52,851 nucleotides of DNA from Oscillospiraceae bacterium (GTDB taxonomy: Bacteria; Bacillota; Clostridia; Oscillospirales; Oscillospiraceae), in assembly GCA_017938625.1 (NCBI GenBank), contig JAGBBD010000041.1, positions 1-52,851 on the forward strand, read 5' to 3'. The position numbers and the translations under genes are program-made. Position 1 is the first letter of the stretch. Each line of letters starts with the position of its first letter. The notes under the pieces were generated by a model. It did no database searches. It saw only the letters and a program-made list of their open reading frames with translations, and was not told the origin of the DNA. Below, piece after piece: positions 26,750 to 36,421 of this stretch.

Positions 26750-27643
26750 ATGGGTTTTTTTGATAAGATCAAGCAAGGCTTGAGCAAGACTGCTACAGCC
26801 ATCAGTCAAGTCTTTACGGGCTTCTCTGAGATCGACGACGACTTTTATGATGAGCTGGAAGAAAGCCTGATTCTGGCGGATCTGGGCTTTGAGACGACAG
26901 AAAAGGCGATGGATGCCCTTCGTCAGCGCGTCAAGGAGCAGAAACTGACCACAACAGATGAAGCAAGAACAGCTTTGCGCGAGATTCTGGCATCTATGGT
27001 GGATGTAGGTGATACGTCCTTGAATCTTTCCACCCAGCCTTCTGTAGTGCTGGTGATCGGTGTCAACGGTGTCGGCAAGACCACCACCATCGGCAAGATC
27101 GCCCATCAACTGAAGGACAGCGGCAAAAAAGTACTTCTGTGCGCTGCCGATACGTTCCGCGCTGCAGCTGCCGACCAGTTGGAGATCTGGGCAGGCAGAG
27201 CCGGTGTGGAGATCGTCCGGCAGGATGAAGGCGCAGATCCTGCCGCCGTGGTGTTCGATGCCATTGCAGCAGCAAGAGCGAGAAAAGCGGATGTGATCTT
27301 ATGCGATACGGCAGGTCGTCTGCATAACAAGCAGAATTTGATGAATGAGCTGGGCAAGATCGCTCGTATCATCGAAAGAGAACTGCCCGGCGCTGCCAAA
27401 GAAGTCCTGTTGGTGTTGGACGGTACTACAGGTCAGAACGGTTTGATGCAGGCAAGGCAGTTCAGTCAGATCGCAGGTGTTACCGGTATGGTACTGACAA
27501 AACTGGATGGTACTGCCAAGGGTGGTATCGTCATTGCTGTGGCAGATGATCTGCAGATTCCTGTCAAGTTTATCGGTGTCGGAGAGCAGATCGACGATCT
27601 GATGCCCTTTGTACCCAAAGATTTTGCGGAGGCATTGATATGA
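26750..27643 (+). CDS. ftsY: Signal recognition particle receptor FtsY
   Basis: GTPase that receives ribosomes delivered by SRP at the membrane. The short N domain (MGFFDKIKQGLSKTATAISQ) is followed by the G domain with GVNGVGKTTTIGKIA, DTAGRLHNKQNLM, TKLDGTAKGG and the closing PVKFIGVGEQIDDLMPF. At 297 residues it lacks the acidic A domain seen in enterobacteria, as is usual in Firmicutes. AAAGGA precedes the ATG. It overlaps rdgB by four bases. Confidence 0.97.
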   Translation: MGFFDKIKQGLSKTATAISQVFTGFSEIDDDFYDELEESLILADLGFETTEKAMDALRQRVKEQKLTTTDEARTALREILASMVDVGDTSLNLSTQPSVVLVIGVNGVGKTTTIGKIAHQLKDSGKKVLLCAADTFRAAAADQLEIWAGRAGVEIVRQDEGADPAAVVFDAIAAARARKADVILCDTAGRLHNKQNLMNELGKIARIIERELPGAAKEVLLVLDGTTGQNGLMQARQFSQIAGVTGMVLTKLDGTAKGGIVIAVADDLQIPVKFIGVGEQIDDLMPFVPKDFAEALI

Positions 27644-28233
27644 AATTGGTATTAGCCAGTAAAAATCAGCACAAGCTGGTAGAATTGCAGACCATTCTGG
27701 GTCAGATGGGTCTGGAAGTTGTGTTAGAGTCCGAGATCGGCATTGACGTGGATGTGGAAGAGACCGGTGTGACGTTTGCCGAAAATGCTATGCTCAAGGC
27801 AAAAGCGGTGATGGAGGCTTCCGGCATGGCAGCCATTGCCGATGATTCCGGTCTGATGGTGGATGCGCTGAACGGCGAACCCGGTGTGTATTCTGCCAGA
27901 TACGGCGGCAGGGAAACGGATCTTGATCGCACCATGCTGCTTTTGGAAAATATGAAGGATGTACCGGAAGAAAAGCGTACAGGTCGCTTTGTCAGCGCCA
28001 TTGCCTGCGCTCTGCCCGATGGCAGAGAGGTCACGGCAGAAGGTGTCTGCGAAGGTACGATCCTGTTTGAACTGCGCGGCAACGGCGGTTTTGGCTATGA
28101 TCCTGTGTTCTATGTTCCTGTGTTGGGCAAGACCTTTGCCGAAGCAGGTGCGGAAGAAAAGAATGCCATCAGCCACCGCGGAAACGCGCTGAGAGAATTC
28201 TGCAAAGCATGGAAGGAGAGCGGCTTATGCTGA
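27640..28233 (+). CDS. rdgB: XTP/dITP diphosphatase (RdgB/HAM1)
   Basis: House-cleaning pyrophosphatase that removes inosine and xanthosine triphosphates. The opening MKLVLASKNQHKLVELQTIL, the block FAENAMLKAKAV, the catalytic ADDSGLMVDALNGEPGVYSA and FGYDPVFYVP are the family motifs. 197 residues. The start ATG overlaps the ftsY stop (ATGA), and its end overlaps yhbY by seven bases, so the three are translated as a coupled set. Confidence 0.96.
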   Translation: MKLVLASKNQHKLVELQTILGQMGLEVVLESEIGIDVDVEETGVTFAENAMLKAKAVMEASGMAAIADDSGLMVDALNGEPGVYSARYGGRETDLDRTMLLLENMKDVPEEKRTGRFVSAIACALPDGREVTAEGVCEGTILFELRGNGGFGYDPVFYVPVLGKTFAEAGAEEKNAISHRGNALREFCKAWKESGLC

Positions 28234-28682
28234 CGAGCAAACAGCGGTCAGAACTGCGGGCGCAGGCAAATGCGCTGGAAGTGACCTTGATGGTCGGCAA
28301 GGGCGGTGTGTCCGAAAGTGTGATCTCCGAAGCAGAGATCTTGCTGGAAAGCCATGAACTGGTCAAGGGCAGAGTGCTGGAAACGGCTATGATGACTGCC
28401 CGTGAGGTCAGCGATGCCATTTGTGAAGAAACAGGAGCCGAGGGTGTGTCCTGTGTTGGCTATACCTTTGTGATCTGGCGTAAATCCAAAAAGCTGGAAG
28501 CTGCGCAGAAGGCAAAAGAGAAAGCTGCCACTGCGCAGAAAAAGAAAGTCAATCCTGTCAAGGCAGGTCGCCAAAAGCGCAGAGCTGCGGCTAAAGCGGA
28601 AAAAGAACGCAAAGCACAGTATTTCCATGATGAAGCCGTAAAGGCAGCCATTGAGCGCAGAAAGCAGTATTATCAGGAGTAA
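28227..28682 (+). CDS. yhbY: YhbY-type CRM-domain RNA-binding protein
   Basis: A CRM domain (residues 1-95: LTSKQRSELRAQANALE, VGKGGVSESVI, VGYTFVIWRKSKK) as in YhbY, a protein tied to assembly of the large ribosomal subunit. It is longer than E. coli YhbY (about 97) because of a lysine/arginine-rich tail of about 55 residues (KEKAATAQKKK ... RRAAAKAEKERK), which should add non-specific RNA affinity. Start at 28227 within the end of rdgB; AGGAGA lies upstream. Confidence 0.92.
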   Translation: MLTSKQRSELRAQANALEVTLMVGKGGVSESVISEAEILLESHELVKGRVLETAMMTAREVSDAICEETGAEGVSCVGYTFVIWRKSKKLEAAQKAKEKAATAQKKKVNPVKAGRQKRRAAAKAEKERKAQYFHDEAVKAAIERRKQYYQE

Positions 28683-28721
28683 GCAAGGCATTTTGTGATC
28701 TTCGGCAGGGGAGGCATGAAC

Positions 28722-29906
28722 ATGGCAAGAATCGGTATCTACGGCGGAAGCTTCAATCCGCCCCATCTTGGACACATTCTGGCAGCAAAGGAGTTTTACC
28801 GCATTTTGCAGCTGGATGCATTGCTGCTCATACCTGCGGCTGTGCCGCCTCATAAGGCGCTGCCGGAGGAGTCTGCTGATGCCCCTGCACGGGTGCGGAT
28901 GCTTCGTCTTGCAGCAAAAGATCTTCCCTTTACACAGGTGGATGAACTGGAGCTGGAAAGAGACGGCGCCAGTTATACTGTGGATACCCTGCGTGTCTTG
29001 CGGGAAAGATATCCTGATGATGAGTTGTTCCTCTGTATGGGCACGGATATGTTCCGTTCGTTCTCTTCCTGGTATCAGCCGCAGGAGATCTGCCGTATGG
29101 CAAATATCGTTATGGCACACCGGGCGGATGACGATACAGCAGAGCTGAAAATGCTTGCAGAAGATTTTGTAAAGACCTATGGAAAAGAGCCGATCTTTAT
29201 TGAAAACGATTTTCTGCAAATCAGTTCCACCCATGTGCGCCGCCTTCTGGCTTTGGGCTGTGCCGATGCCTTTGTTGATGCAAAAGTTCTGCAGCTGATC
29301 GAAGAAGAAGGATTGTACGGAACAAAAAAGAACAGAAAAAACCTTCCCTATGAAGAACTGCGGAAGGAAAGTATTCGTCTTCATAAGAGCAAACGCGTTG
29401 CGCATGTGATCGGCTGCAGCGAAACGGCAAAGGAATTGGCGCTGATTCACGGTGCGGATCCTACGGATGCCGAGCGCGCAGGCATTTTGCATGATATTAC
29501 GAAAGCGTTGACCGGCGAGGACCAGTTGCGCTTGTGTGAAAAATATGGTATAATCATCAGCGACTTTGACAGAAAACACACCAAGCTTCTCCACGCTGTC
29601 ACAGGTGCCAATGTGGCGCAGCGTGTCTTTGGTGAAAATGAAGCTGTGTGTGAGGCAATACGTTGGCACACCTCCGGCAGAGCCAATATGACGACGCTGG
29701 AAAAGATCATTTATATTGCAGATTACATGGAACCCAATCGCGATTTTCCCGGTGTGGAAAAGCTGCGCGAATTAGCACATACTGATCTGGATGCGGCGCT
29801 GCTGTTGGGGCTGCAGATGACGGCGGAGCACTTGCGTGAGCAGGGAGCGGAAATGGGTCGTCATTCCCTCGAAGCGATCGAGTTCCTTACCCGAAAAAAG
29901 GGATGA
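28722..29906 (+). CDS. nadD: Fused nicotinate-mononucleotide adenylyltransferase and YqeK HD hydrolase
   Basis: One frame joins two enzymes. Residues 1-200 are NadD (IGIYGGSFNPPHLGHILAA, MGTDMFRSFSSWY, ISSTHVRRLLALG), which makes deamido-NAD from nicotinate mononucleotide and ATP. Residues 210-394 are a YqeK-type HD hydrolase (RVAHVIGCSETAKELA, AGILHDITKAL, RWHTSGRANMTTLEKI, IADYMEPNRDFPGV), which cleaves Ap4A symmetrically. In Bacillus these are separate neighbouring genes. No internal start or stop breaks the join. Start at 28722: GGGGAGG is 7 bases upstream; the ATG at 28716 is too close to it. Confidence 0.93.
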   Translation: MARIGIYGGSFNPPHLGHILAAKEFYRILQLDALLLIPAAVPPHKALPEESADAPARVRMLRLAAKDLPFTQVDELELERDGASYTVDTLRVLRERYPDDELFLCMGTDMFRSFSSWYQPQEICRMANIVMAHRADDDTAELKMLAEDFVKTYGKEPIFIENDFLQISSTHVRRLLALGCADAFVDAKVLQLIEEEGLYGTKKNRKNLPYEELRKESIRLHKSKRVAHVIGCSETAKELALIHGADPTDAERAGILHDITKALTGEDQLRLCEKYGIIISDFDRKHTKLLHAVTGANVAQRVFGENEAVCEAIRWHTSGRANMTTLEKIIYIADYMEPNRDFPGVEKLRELAHTDLDAALLLGLQMTAEHLREQGAEMGRHSLEAIEFLTRKKG

Positions 29907-29912
29907 GGCATT

Positions 29913-31238
29913 TTGAAATTATTTGGAAATAGACGCCGCGCGGAGCATCTTGGCAAAAAACGCTTGAGCGGTCTGCAGCGTGGACTGATTATGCTGGCAG
30001 TCAGCCTGGTGTTTCTTGGTGCTTCTGTGGCAGCTCTGTATGTTTCGTTTGTGCGGCCTATGCAGCTGAAAGACCCGGTTCTTCCCGACACACAGCATGA
30101 GGATACCTTTGTCCCGCCTACTGTGGTGGAGACTAAAGAGGAATTGGATGAAGAGACGGGCGAGGTCGTTATGGTGCAGGTGGAAAGACCTGCCAGTCAC
30201 AAGTCAAATTTTTATAATATTCTGGTCGTGGGAACGGACGATGACGGCACCAGAACGGATACCATCATGATCGCACGTCTCGATACTGCGGATCATTCCG
30301 TTGCGCTTTTGAGTATCCCGCGCGATACAGTGATCACAGGTAATTACAGCGTACCTAAGATCAACGGTGTCTATGGCGGAGCGGGCAAAGGTGAAAAGGG
30401 AATCAATGCGTTAAAAAGCAAGCTGGCGCAGCTGCTTGGCTTTGAGGTCGATGCCTATGCCATGGTCAATCTGGACGCGTTTATTGAGCTTGTTGATCTT
30501 GTGGGCGGTGTGGAATTTGAAGTTCCCGTGAGTATGCATTATGAAGATCCCACGCAGGATCTTTATATCCACCTGGATGCGGGACTTCAGCATCTCGACG
30601 GGCAGAAAGCCATGCAGCTCGTTCGTTTCCGCAAGGGCTATGCCACGCAGGATATTGAGCGCACTCATGTGCAGCAGCGTTTCTTGCAGGCGCTTGCAAA
30701 AAAGTGTCTGGAGGAAGTCAGCATTGCCAACATTGGATCCATGGCAGAGATCTTCCTGGATAATGTGAGCACCGATCTGTCTTTGGGAAACATTGCTTAT
30801 TTTGGGCAAGAACTTCTCAAATGTGATTTTGAGAATATGTACACTTACACCCTTGAGGGTGAAGCTGTCATGATTAACGATGCATCCTGTTATGCCATTT
30901 ATCGAGGCAAGACCCTGGATGTGGTCAATGCGTATTTTAACCCCTATGATACAGAACTGACAGCAGCCAACGTTTCCATCCGCACACCGGAAGAAATATT
31001 TGCCGAACAGGCAGCGATCCGGGCGCAGCAGGAGGCACTGGAAGAACAGCAAAAGAAGCAAGAGCAGGAGGAACAGGGGGAAACTTCTGAGGACGATACG
31101 CTCTTTGAAGACTTGCCGGAAGAAAACCCCGAGGAAGACTGGGGGCTGGAACAATTGCCGGACACGGAGCTTCCCACAGACGACTGGATCACGGAAGAAT
31201 TTGTGGATGTGACAGCTCAGACAGAGAATGTAAATTGA
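29913..31238 (+). CDS. LytR-CpsA-Psr (LCP) family cell-wall ligase
   Basis: LCP enzymes attach anionic polymers or polysaccharides to peptidoglycan from undecaprenyl-linked donors. A basic cytoplasmic start, one membrane segment (about residues 27-49), then the LCP domain from about 100: LVVGTDDDGTRTDTIMIARL, SIPRDTVITGNYSVPKINGVY, LVDLVGGVEFEVP, LDGQKAMQLVRFRKG. The C-terminal 80 residues are low complexity, rich in E, Q and D (EEQQKKQEQEEQ). TTG start at 29913, with GATGAGG just upstream at the end of the previous gene. Order nadD/yqeK-LCP-rsfS is typical of Firmicutes. Confidence 0.92.
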   Translation: MKLFGNRRRAEHLGKKRLSGLQRGLIMLAVSLVFLGASVAALYVSFVRPMQLKDPVLPDTQHEDTFVPPTVVETKEELDEETGEVVMVQVERPASHKSNFYNILVVGTDDDGTRTDTIMIARLDTADHSVALLSIPRDTVITGNYSVPKINGVYGGAGKGEKGINALKSKLAQLLGFEVDAYAMVNLDAFIELVDLVGGVEFEVPVSMHYEDPTQDLYIHLDAGLQHLDGQKAMQLVRFRKGYATQDIERTHVQQRFLQALAKKCLEEVSIANIGSMAEIFLDNVSTDLSLGNIAYFGQELLKCDFENMYTYTLEGEAVMINDASCYAIYRGKTLDVVNAYFNPYDTELTAANVSIRTPEEIFAEQAAIRAQQEALEEQQKKQEQEEQGETSEDDTLFEDLPEENPEEDWGLEQLPDTELPTDDWITEEFVDVTAQTENVN

Positions 31239-31273
31239 TTTGGTATTTATCGATATAGAAAGAAGGATGCTCA

Positions 31274-31633
31274 ATGAGAACACCCAAAGAAGTAGCTGCA
31301 ATCGCAGCAAAAGCACTCGATGACAGAAAAGGTGTTGACATCAGCTTGCTTGAGATCGCTGAGGTCACCACATTGGCAGATCATTTTCTGATCTGTACCG
31401 GCACTTCCAGCACCCATGTCAAGAGCTTGTGCGACAGCGTGGAAGAGGCGCTTGACAACGCAGGTGAGCCTGCTCTTCGCAGAGAAGGTCACCGCAGCGG
31501 TTCCTGGGTCCTGTTGGACTATGGCTGCCTTGTGGTCCATGTTTTTACAGAAGAAACCAGACAGTTTTATGATCTTGAGCGCCTGTGGGGCGATGCCAAG
31601 AAAGTAGATCTGGAAGCATTTATCAACGAATAA
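31274..31633 (+). CDS. rsfS: Ribosomal silencing factor RsfS
   Basis: Binds ribosomal protein L14 and prevents joining of the subunits under starvation. A 119-residue DUF143 protein: ALDDRKGVDISLLEIAEVT, TLADHFLICTGTSSTHVK and DYGCLVVHVFTEETRQFYDLERLWGD-type end (motif VVHVF, then YDLERLW). Ribosome site GAAGGA. Directly precedes leuS by 18 bases. Confidence 0.95.
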   Translation: MRTPKEVAAIAAKALDDRKGVDISLLEIAEVTTLADHFLICTGTSSTHVKSLCDSVEEALDNAGEPALRREGHRSGSWVLLDYGCLVVHVFTEETRQFYDLERLWGDAKKVDLEAFINE

Positions 31634-31651
31634 AAAAGGTGAGAGAAAGCG

Positions 31652-34150
31652 ATGAAGTACGATTTTACAGCAATTGAGCAAAAATGGCAGGATATCTGGG
31701 CAGAGAAGAAGCCCTATGCTGCAGAAAACGGCGGCGATAAGCCCAAATTCTTTGCGCTGGTAGAGTTCCCTTATCCCAGCGCAGCCGGTCTGCATGTGGG
31801 ACACCCCAGACCTTACACCGCAATGGATATCATTGCGCGTAAAAAGCGTATGCAGGGCTACAATGTGCTCTTCCCCATGGGTTACGATGCATTCGGCCTG
31901 CCGACTGAAAACTATGCCATCAAAAATCATATCCATCCCAGAATCGTTACCGAGAACAACATCAAGAACTTCCGTCGCCAGCTGAAGGCTCTGGGTTACA
32001 GCTTTGACTGGGATCGCGAGATCAATACCACCGATCCCAACTATTTCAAGTGGACCCAGTGGATCTTCCTGCAGTTGTATAAGAACGGACTGGCATATAA
32101 AGCGAAAATGCCCGTTAATTGGTGCACCAGCTGTAAGTGCGTCCTTGCCAACGAAGAAGTGGTGGAAGGTGTCTGTGAGCGCTGCGGTGCTCCTGTTGTC
32201 CGCAAGGAGAAGAGCCAGTGGATGCTGCGTATCACCAAGTACGCAGATCGTCTGATCGATGATCTGGAGGATCTGGACTTCATCGACCGTGTCAAGGCTC
32301 AGCAGACCAACTGGATCGGCAGAAGCCACGGTGCGGAAGTGACTTTCAAGTCTACGCTGGGTGATGACATCGTTGTCTATACCACCCGTCCCGACACTCT
32401 GTTCGGTGCTACTTACATGGTTCTGTCTCCTGAGCATGCCCTCGTGGCACAGTGGATGGACAAGCTGGGCAATGCCGATGCCGTCAAGGCATATCAGGCG
32501 GCAGCCGCAGCCAAGAGCGATCTGGAACGTACGGAGCTCAATAAGGAAAAGACCGGCGTGAAGCTGGACGGTGTCATGGGCATCAACCCTGTCAACGGCA
32601 AGCAGATCCCCATCTTTATTTCCGACTATGTCCTCGCCACCTATGGTACCGGCGCTATTATGGCAGTTCCTGCCCATGACACCCGTGACTGGGAGTTCGC
32701 CAAGGAGTTTGGCTGTGAAATCATCGAAGTCGTGGAAGGCGGCGATGTTGAGAAGGAAGCCTTTACGCTGAAGGACGATACCGGCATCATGGTCAACTCT
32801 GACTTCCTCAACGGTCTGACGGTTGCCGATGCCATCCCTGTTATCACCAAGTGGCTGGAAGAGAAGGGCTATGGCTATGCCAAGACCAACTTCAAACTCC
32901 GTGACTGGGTTTTCTCCCGTCAGCGTTACTGGGGCGAGCCCATTCCCATCGTCCACTGTCCCTGCTGCGGCGAAGTGCCCATGGGCGAAGACCAGCTGCC
33001 TCTGCTCCTGCCGGATGTAGAGAGCTATGAGCCTACCGATGATGGTGAAAGCCCTCTGGCTGCCATGACCGATTGGGTCAACTGCAAGTGTCCCAAGTGC
33101 GGTGGCGACGCCAAGCGCGAGACCGACACCATGCCTCAGTGGGCAGGCTCTTCCTGGTACTACCTGCGCTATATGGATCCCCATAACGATAAGGCGCTGG
33201 CTTCCAAGGAAGCGCTGGAATACTGGGGACAGGTCGACTGGTACAACGGCGGTATGGAGCATACGACTCTGCACCTGTTGTACAGCCGTTTCTGGCACAA
33301 GTTCCTCTATGATATCGGTGTTGTGCCTTCCAAGGAACCTTATGCCAAGCGTACCAGCCATGGCATGATCCTGGGTCACAATCCTCACTATATCGACAAC
33401 TATAAGACGCAGGAAGAAAAAGATGCCGCCATTGCCAAGTACGGCAGTGAGGTCTATCGTACTGCTGTGAAGATGTCCAAATCTCTGGGCAATGTGGTCA
33501 ATCCCGATGATGTCATCCGCACCTACGGTTCTGACACCATGCGTCTGTATATTATGTTCATCGGTGACTTCGAGAAAGTCGCCACCTGGTCCAACGAAGC
33601 TGTCAAGGGCTGTAAGCGTTTTCTGGATCGCTGCTGGAATCTGGCTGAGATGGCCTCTGTCGATGAAGCCGTTTCCTCTGTCAATGAGTCTACTGTCCAC
33701 AAGACCATCAAGAAGGTCACGCAGGACATTGATGAGCTGAAGATGAACACTGCCATTGCTGCGCTTATGACCATGGTCAACGAGTTCTACTCCAACGGCT
33801 GCAGCAAGGGTGATCTGGAGCAGCTGCTGCTGATGCTCAGCCCCTTCGCACCTCACATGGTGGAAGAACTGTGGGAGCAGGGCGGCTACGCTGCCAAGTA
33901 TGGCAAGATGGCTTGCCAGATGGATTGGCCTGTCTATGACGAAGCCAAGACCGTGGATGCCAGCGTTGAGATGGCAGTGCAGGTCTGCGGCAAGCTGAAG
34001 GGCACCATTCATGTGGCAACTGACTCCGATCAGGATACGGTCGTTGCAGCTGCCATGGCACAGGAAAAGATCGCTAAACTGGCAGAGGGCAAAAACCTTG
34101 TCAAGGTCATTCTGGTTCCCAATAAACTGGTGAATTTGATTTTGAAATAA
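31652..34150 (+). CDS. leuS: Leucyl-tRNA synthetase
   Basis: Charges tRNA-Leu. The HIGH-type motif is in [20 protein letters not shown], the editing (CP1) domain with [19 protein letters not shown] and [15 protein letters not shown] lies in the middle, a zinc-type CPCCG segment follows RYWGEPIPI, and KMSKS is present ([15 protein letters not shown]). 832 residues, standard for the bacterial form. AGGTGAG precedes the ATG. Six bases after the stop codon the rpsU promoter begins. Confidence 0.97.
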   Translation: MKYDFTAIEQKWQDIWAEKKPYAAENGGDKPKFFALVEFPYPSAAGLHVGHPRPYTAMDIIARKKRMQGYNVLFPMGYDAFGLPTENYAIKNHIHPRIVTENNIKNFRRQLKALGYSFDWDREINTTDPNYFKWTQWIFLQLYKNGLAYKAKMPVNWCTSCKCVLANEEVVEGVCERCGAPVVRKEKSQWMLRITKYADRLIDDLEDLDFIDRVKAQQTNWIGRSHGAEVTFKSTLGDDIVVYTTRPDTLFGATYMVLSPEHALVAQWMDKLGNADAVKAYQAAAAAKSDLERTELNKEKTGVKLDGVMGINPVNGKQIPIFISDYVLATYGTGAIMAVPAHDTRDWEFAKEFGCEIIEVVEGGDVEKEAFTLKDDTGIMVNSDFLNGLTVADAIPVITKWLEEKGYGYAKTNFKLRDWVFSRQRYWGEPIPIVHCPCCGEVPMGEDQLPLLLPDVESYEPTDDGESPLAAMTDWVNCKCPKCGGDAKRETDTMPQWAGSSWYYLRYMDPHNDKALASKEALEYWGQVDWYNGGMEHTTLHLLYSRFWHKFLYDIGVVPSKEPYAKRTSHGMILGHNPHYIDNYKTQEEKDAAIAKYGSEVYRTAVKMSKSLGNVVNPDDVIRTYGSDTMRLYIMFIGDFEKVATWSNEAVKGCKRFLDRCWNLAEMASVDEAVSSVNESTVHKTIKKVTQDIDELKMNTAIAALMTMVNEFYSNGCSKGDLEQLLLMLSPFAPHMVEELWEQGGYAAKYGKMACQMDWPVYDEAKTVDASVEMAVQVCGKLKGTIHVATDSDQDTVVAAAMAQEKIAKLAEGKNLVKVILVPNKLVNLILK

Positions 34151-34155
34151 AACTC

Positions 34156-34184
34156 TTGACAAATTATGAAACCTTGAGTATAAT
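34156..34184 (+). promoter_or_regulatory. rpsU promoter
   Basis: TTGACA at 34156-34161 and TATAAT at 34179-34184, both exact consensus with a 17-bp spacer. The 70-base leader that follows can form a small hairpin (GCTGTT..AACAGC) and a second (GTATCC..GGATAC at 34214-34235) just ahead of a very strong ribosome site. Confidence 0.9.
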
Positions 34185-34258
34185 TATCTACGCTGTTCGA
34201 AACAGCCCTGAAAGTATCCAGGATAGAGCCGGATACATTGGAGGGAGGGAAATCATCA

Positions 34259-34441
34259 ATGTCTGAAGTTCACGTTAAAGAAAATGAATCTCTGGAATCT
34301 GCTCTGAAGCGTTTTAAGCGCAGCTGTGCCAAGGCCGGTGTCATTCAGGAGGTCAAGAAGAGAGAGCATTATGTGAGCCCCAGCCTGAAGCGTAAGCAGA
34401 AGTCTGAAGCTGCTCGTAAGAACAAGAGAAAGTTCTATTGA
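34259..34441 (+). CDS. rpsU: 30S ribosomal protein S21
   Basis: A 60-residue basic protein, [19 protein letters not shown] followed by [19 protein letters not shown] and a lysine/arginine-rich end, the full S21 pattern. S21 helps the small subunit accept mRNA at initiation. The ribosome site GGAGGGAGGG lies upstream of the ATG at 34259. It has its own consensus promoter and terminator, so it is a single-gene unit. Confidence 0.97.
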   Translation: MSEVHVKENESLESALKRFKRSCAKAGVIQEVKKREHYVSPSLKRKQKSEAARKNKRKFY

Positions 34442-34462
34442 TTTTCCTCGTTTGAAGCGAAT

Positions 34463-34497
34463 AAAAACTCCGCAGTCATTTGACTGCGGAGTTTTTT
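34463..34497. terminator. Bidirectional terminator between rpsU and SorC-type regulator
   Basis: AAAAACTCCGCAGTCA, loop TT, TGACTGCGGAGTTTTTT. A 16-bp stem with A- and T-runs on both sides; serves rpsU and the convergent regulator, whose stop codon touches it. Confidence 0.95.
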
Positions 34498-35419
34498 ATG
34501 TTTCAAGAAGTTGTCGGGCGGTGTACTCATCGGTGATCAGTGTGTCCAAAAGTCCAGTCTTCAAGGCTCCCACCAGAGCCTGTATTTTGTCGCTGCCACA
34601 GGCAATGCCAATGGTCTGCTTCGCGTTTTTGATGTTTTGCACACTGGCACAAAGGGTATTCTGATAGAGCTCTGCGATCGTACCATCCTTATCGAAAAAG
34701 TGCGTGGCAATATCGCCGGAAATGTTTGTAGCATTGAGTGGACGGTTGATGATCTGAGAAAACATGGTGACGACATCGGTATTGCCAATACCCACGAGGG
34801 CAATGTCGATCTGCGCCCAAAGTGATTTGATCTTTTTGTAGTACCCTGTATTCTGGAACAGATTCAGATCCTGCTCATTTTCTGTCAGATAGGGGAACCA
34901 GGCGTATTGCACAGCAGCGCCCAGCCTGTCAGCCAGATCTCTCGCGATCTCGTTGCTGGAAAAACAGGGGTCTTCCACATCTGTTGCGCCAAATAAGGGG
35001 AACACCAGATTTCCGGTGGTCTGCAAAGACGGAAGCTGTTTGATGGTCTTGTTGATTGTCCGTCCCCATGAAACAGCGATCTTTTGACCGCCTTGCTTCA
35101 GAATAGGTATTAAATGCTCGGCTGCTGCTTTTACGGTCATCTCTTGCCGCAGTGTATCTCTTCCGCTGCTGACAGGACAGACTACTGCGGAAGTGATGCC
35201 AAAGCGCTCGCAGAGCAAACGCTCCAGATCCAGACAGCTCTTGCGAGGGTCATGAATTCGGATCTCTACAATATGTTCTCTCACCGCATCTGTCAGCAGC
35301 TTTGAAACGGTCTGTCTGGAAAGATCCAGCAGCTCCGCGATCTGCTGTTGGGTGTATTTTTTTTCGTAGTAAAGCGCAGCGGCTTCCCACATTAAGATTT
35401 TTTCATCACGGCTTTTCAT
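34496..35419 (-). CDS. SorC/DeoR-type sugar-binding transcriptional regulator
   Basis: A 307-residue regulator: N-terminal helix-turn-helix (AALYYEKKYTQQQIAELLDL, then SRQTVSKLL) and a C-terminal SorC sugar-phosphate binding domain (AVSWGRTINKTIKQLP; DIALVGIGNTD; GIACGSDKIQALVGALKTGLLDTLITDE). Such proteins bind a phosphorylated sugar and control the adjacent catabolic operon. Start at 35419 with AGGTGA upstream; a GTG three codons earlier is the alternative. Divergent from the aldolase-dehydrogenase operon, the expected target, with a tandem repeat operator candidate in the gap. Confidence 0.9.
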   Translation of the reverse strand: MKSRDEKILMWEAAALYYEKKYTQQQIAELLDLSRQTVSKLLTDAVREHIVEIRIHDPRKSCLDLERLLCERFGITSAVVCPVSSGRDTLRQEMTVKAAAEHLIPILKQGGQKIAVSWGRTINKTIKQLPSLQTTGNLVFPLFGATDVEDPCFSSNEIARDLADRLGAAVQYAWFPYLTENEQDLNLFQNTGYYKKIKSLWAQIDIALVGIGNTDVVTMFSQIINRPLNATNISGDIATHFFDKDGTIAELYQNTLCASVQNIKNAKQTIGIACGSDKIQALVGALKTGLLDTLITDEYTARQLLET

Positions 35420-35466
35420 ACGTTTCACCTGCCTATGACCATTCTAACACCGTAAAAGGCCTGTGT

Positions 35467-35511
35467 CAATTAACAAATGCAATTGACAAATGTTAAACAT
35501 GATGTTATCAT
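35467..35511 (+). promoter_or_regulatory. Aldolase operon promoter with tandem 13-bp operator
   Basis: Two head-to-tail copies of CAATTRACAAATG (35467-35479 with A, 35480-35492 with G) touch one another. The second supplies the -35 TTGACA (35483-35488), and TATCAT (35506-35511) follows with a 17-bp spacer. A regulator bound at these repeats would directly control the promoter; the divergent SorC-type protein is the obvious candidate. Confidence 0.7.
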
Positions 35512-35540
35512 GTAGGAAACAAAGTGAAGGAGCGATATCC

Positions 35541-36410
35541 ATGTTGGTTTCTATGAAAGGAATGCTGGCTGATGCAAGGAAAAATCACTATGCGATCCCT
35601 GCCTTCGATGTCAGCAATTACGAAATGATGCGAGCTGTTCTGGAAGCTTGTGAGGAAGCTCATTCTCCTGCGCTTTTACAGGTGTTGGAGATCGACCTGC
35701 AGGGCAGAAGTCTGCAGATGATGACAGCTCTGGCTAAGGAAGCCTCTAAGCTTTATCGGATTCCCATTTGTCTGCATCTGGATCATGCAACCGAGCTTTC
35801 TTCCATCAAGGCGGCGTGTGAGGCAGGCTTCAGCTCTGTCATGTTTGATGGCTCTGTGCTTCCCTTTGAAGACAATGCCGCAAAAACAGCAGAAGTTGTC
35901 CGTTATGCCCATGCTCACGGCATTACGGTAGAAGCGGAGCTGGGACATGTCGGCAATGCCATGGTGGGCAATGAAGGCGACAAGGCTTGCAATGAGGATC
36001 CCGAAGATACCCTTACTGTTCCGGAAGAAGTCGTGGAATTTGTGAAGAGAACCGATGTTGATGCCCTTGCCATCGCCATTGGTACAGCACACGGCGTATA
36101 TAAGAAAACGCCGATGCTTCGTATTGACCGTCTTGATGAGATCACAGCAGTGAGTGAGTGTCCCCTCGTTCTGCACGGCGGCAGCGGCACGCCGGATGAT
36201 CAGATGAAAACTGCGATCGCGCATGGTATCACAAAGATCAACATTTTCTCCGATGTGGTTGCTGCTATGAACAGTGGACTGAAAGAAAAGCTCAACACCA
36301 TGGAAAATCCCGCCACATGGCCTGCCTATGTGTTTGAGGATGCCAGAACCCGGATGATGCGTGTAGTCCGCGAAAAGCTGGAGACCTTCGGCAGTGCCGG
36401 AAGAGTGTGA
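35541..36410 (+). CDS. Class II fructose/tagatose-bisphosphate-type aldolase
   Basis: Zinc-dependent aldolase that splits a ketose bisphosphate into two triose phosphates. 289 residues. Visible: AIPAFDVSNYEMM at the N-terminus, the zinc histidines in CLHLDHATELSSI, MFDGSVLPFEDNA, the EAELGHVG block, IGTAHGVYKKTP with a further zinc histidine, and LVLHGGSGTPDDQ. The proteins GatY/KbaY (tagatose) and FbaA (fructose) are alike; the neighbouring SorE-like dehydrogenase and SorC-type regulator argue for a dedicated sugar pathway. Start 35541, GGAG upstream. Confidence 0.88.
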   Translation: MLVSMKGMLADARKNHYAIPAFDVSNYEMMRAVLEACEEAHSPALLQVLEIDLQGRSLQMMTALAKEASKLYRIPICLHLDHATELSSIKAACEAGFSSVMFDGSVLPFEDNAAKTAEVVRYAHAHGITVEAELGHVGNAMVGNEGDKACNEDPEDTLTVPEEVVEFVKRTDVDALAIAIGTAHGVYKKTPMLRIDRLDEITAVSECPLVLHGGSGTPDDQMKTAIAHGITKINIFSDVVAAMNSGLKEKLNTMENPATWPAYVFEDARTRMMRVVREKLETFGSAGRV

Positions 36411-36421
36411 GGAGTGCTGAA

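Noticed and set aside
31271-34162. 963-codon leftward frame opposite rsfS/leuS
   Set aside because: Spans two certain genes in antisense and lacks any recognisable domain or start.
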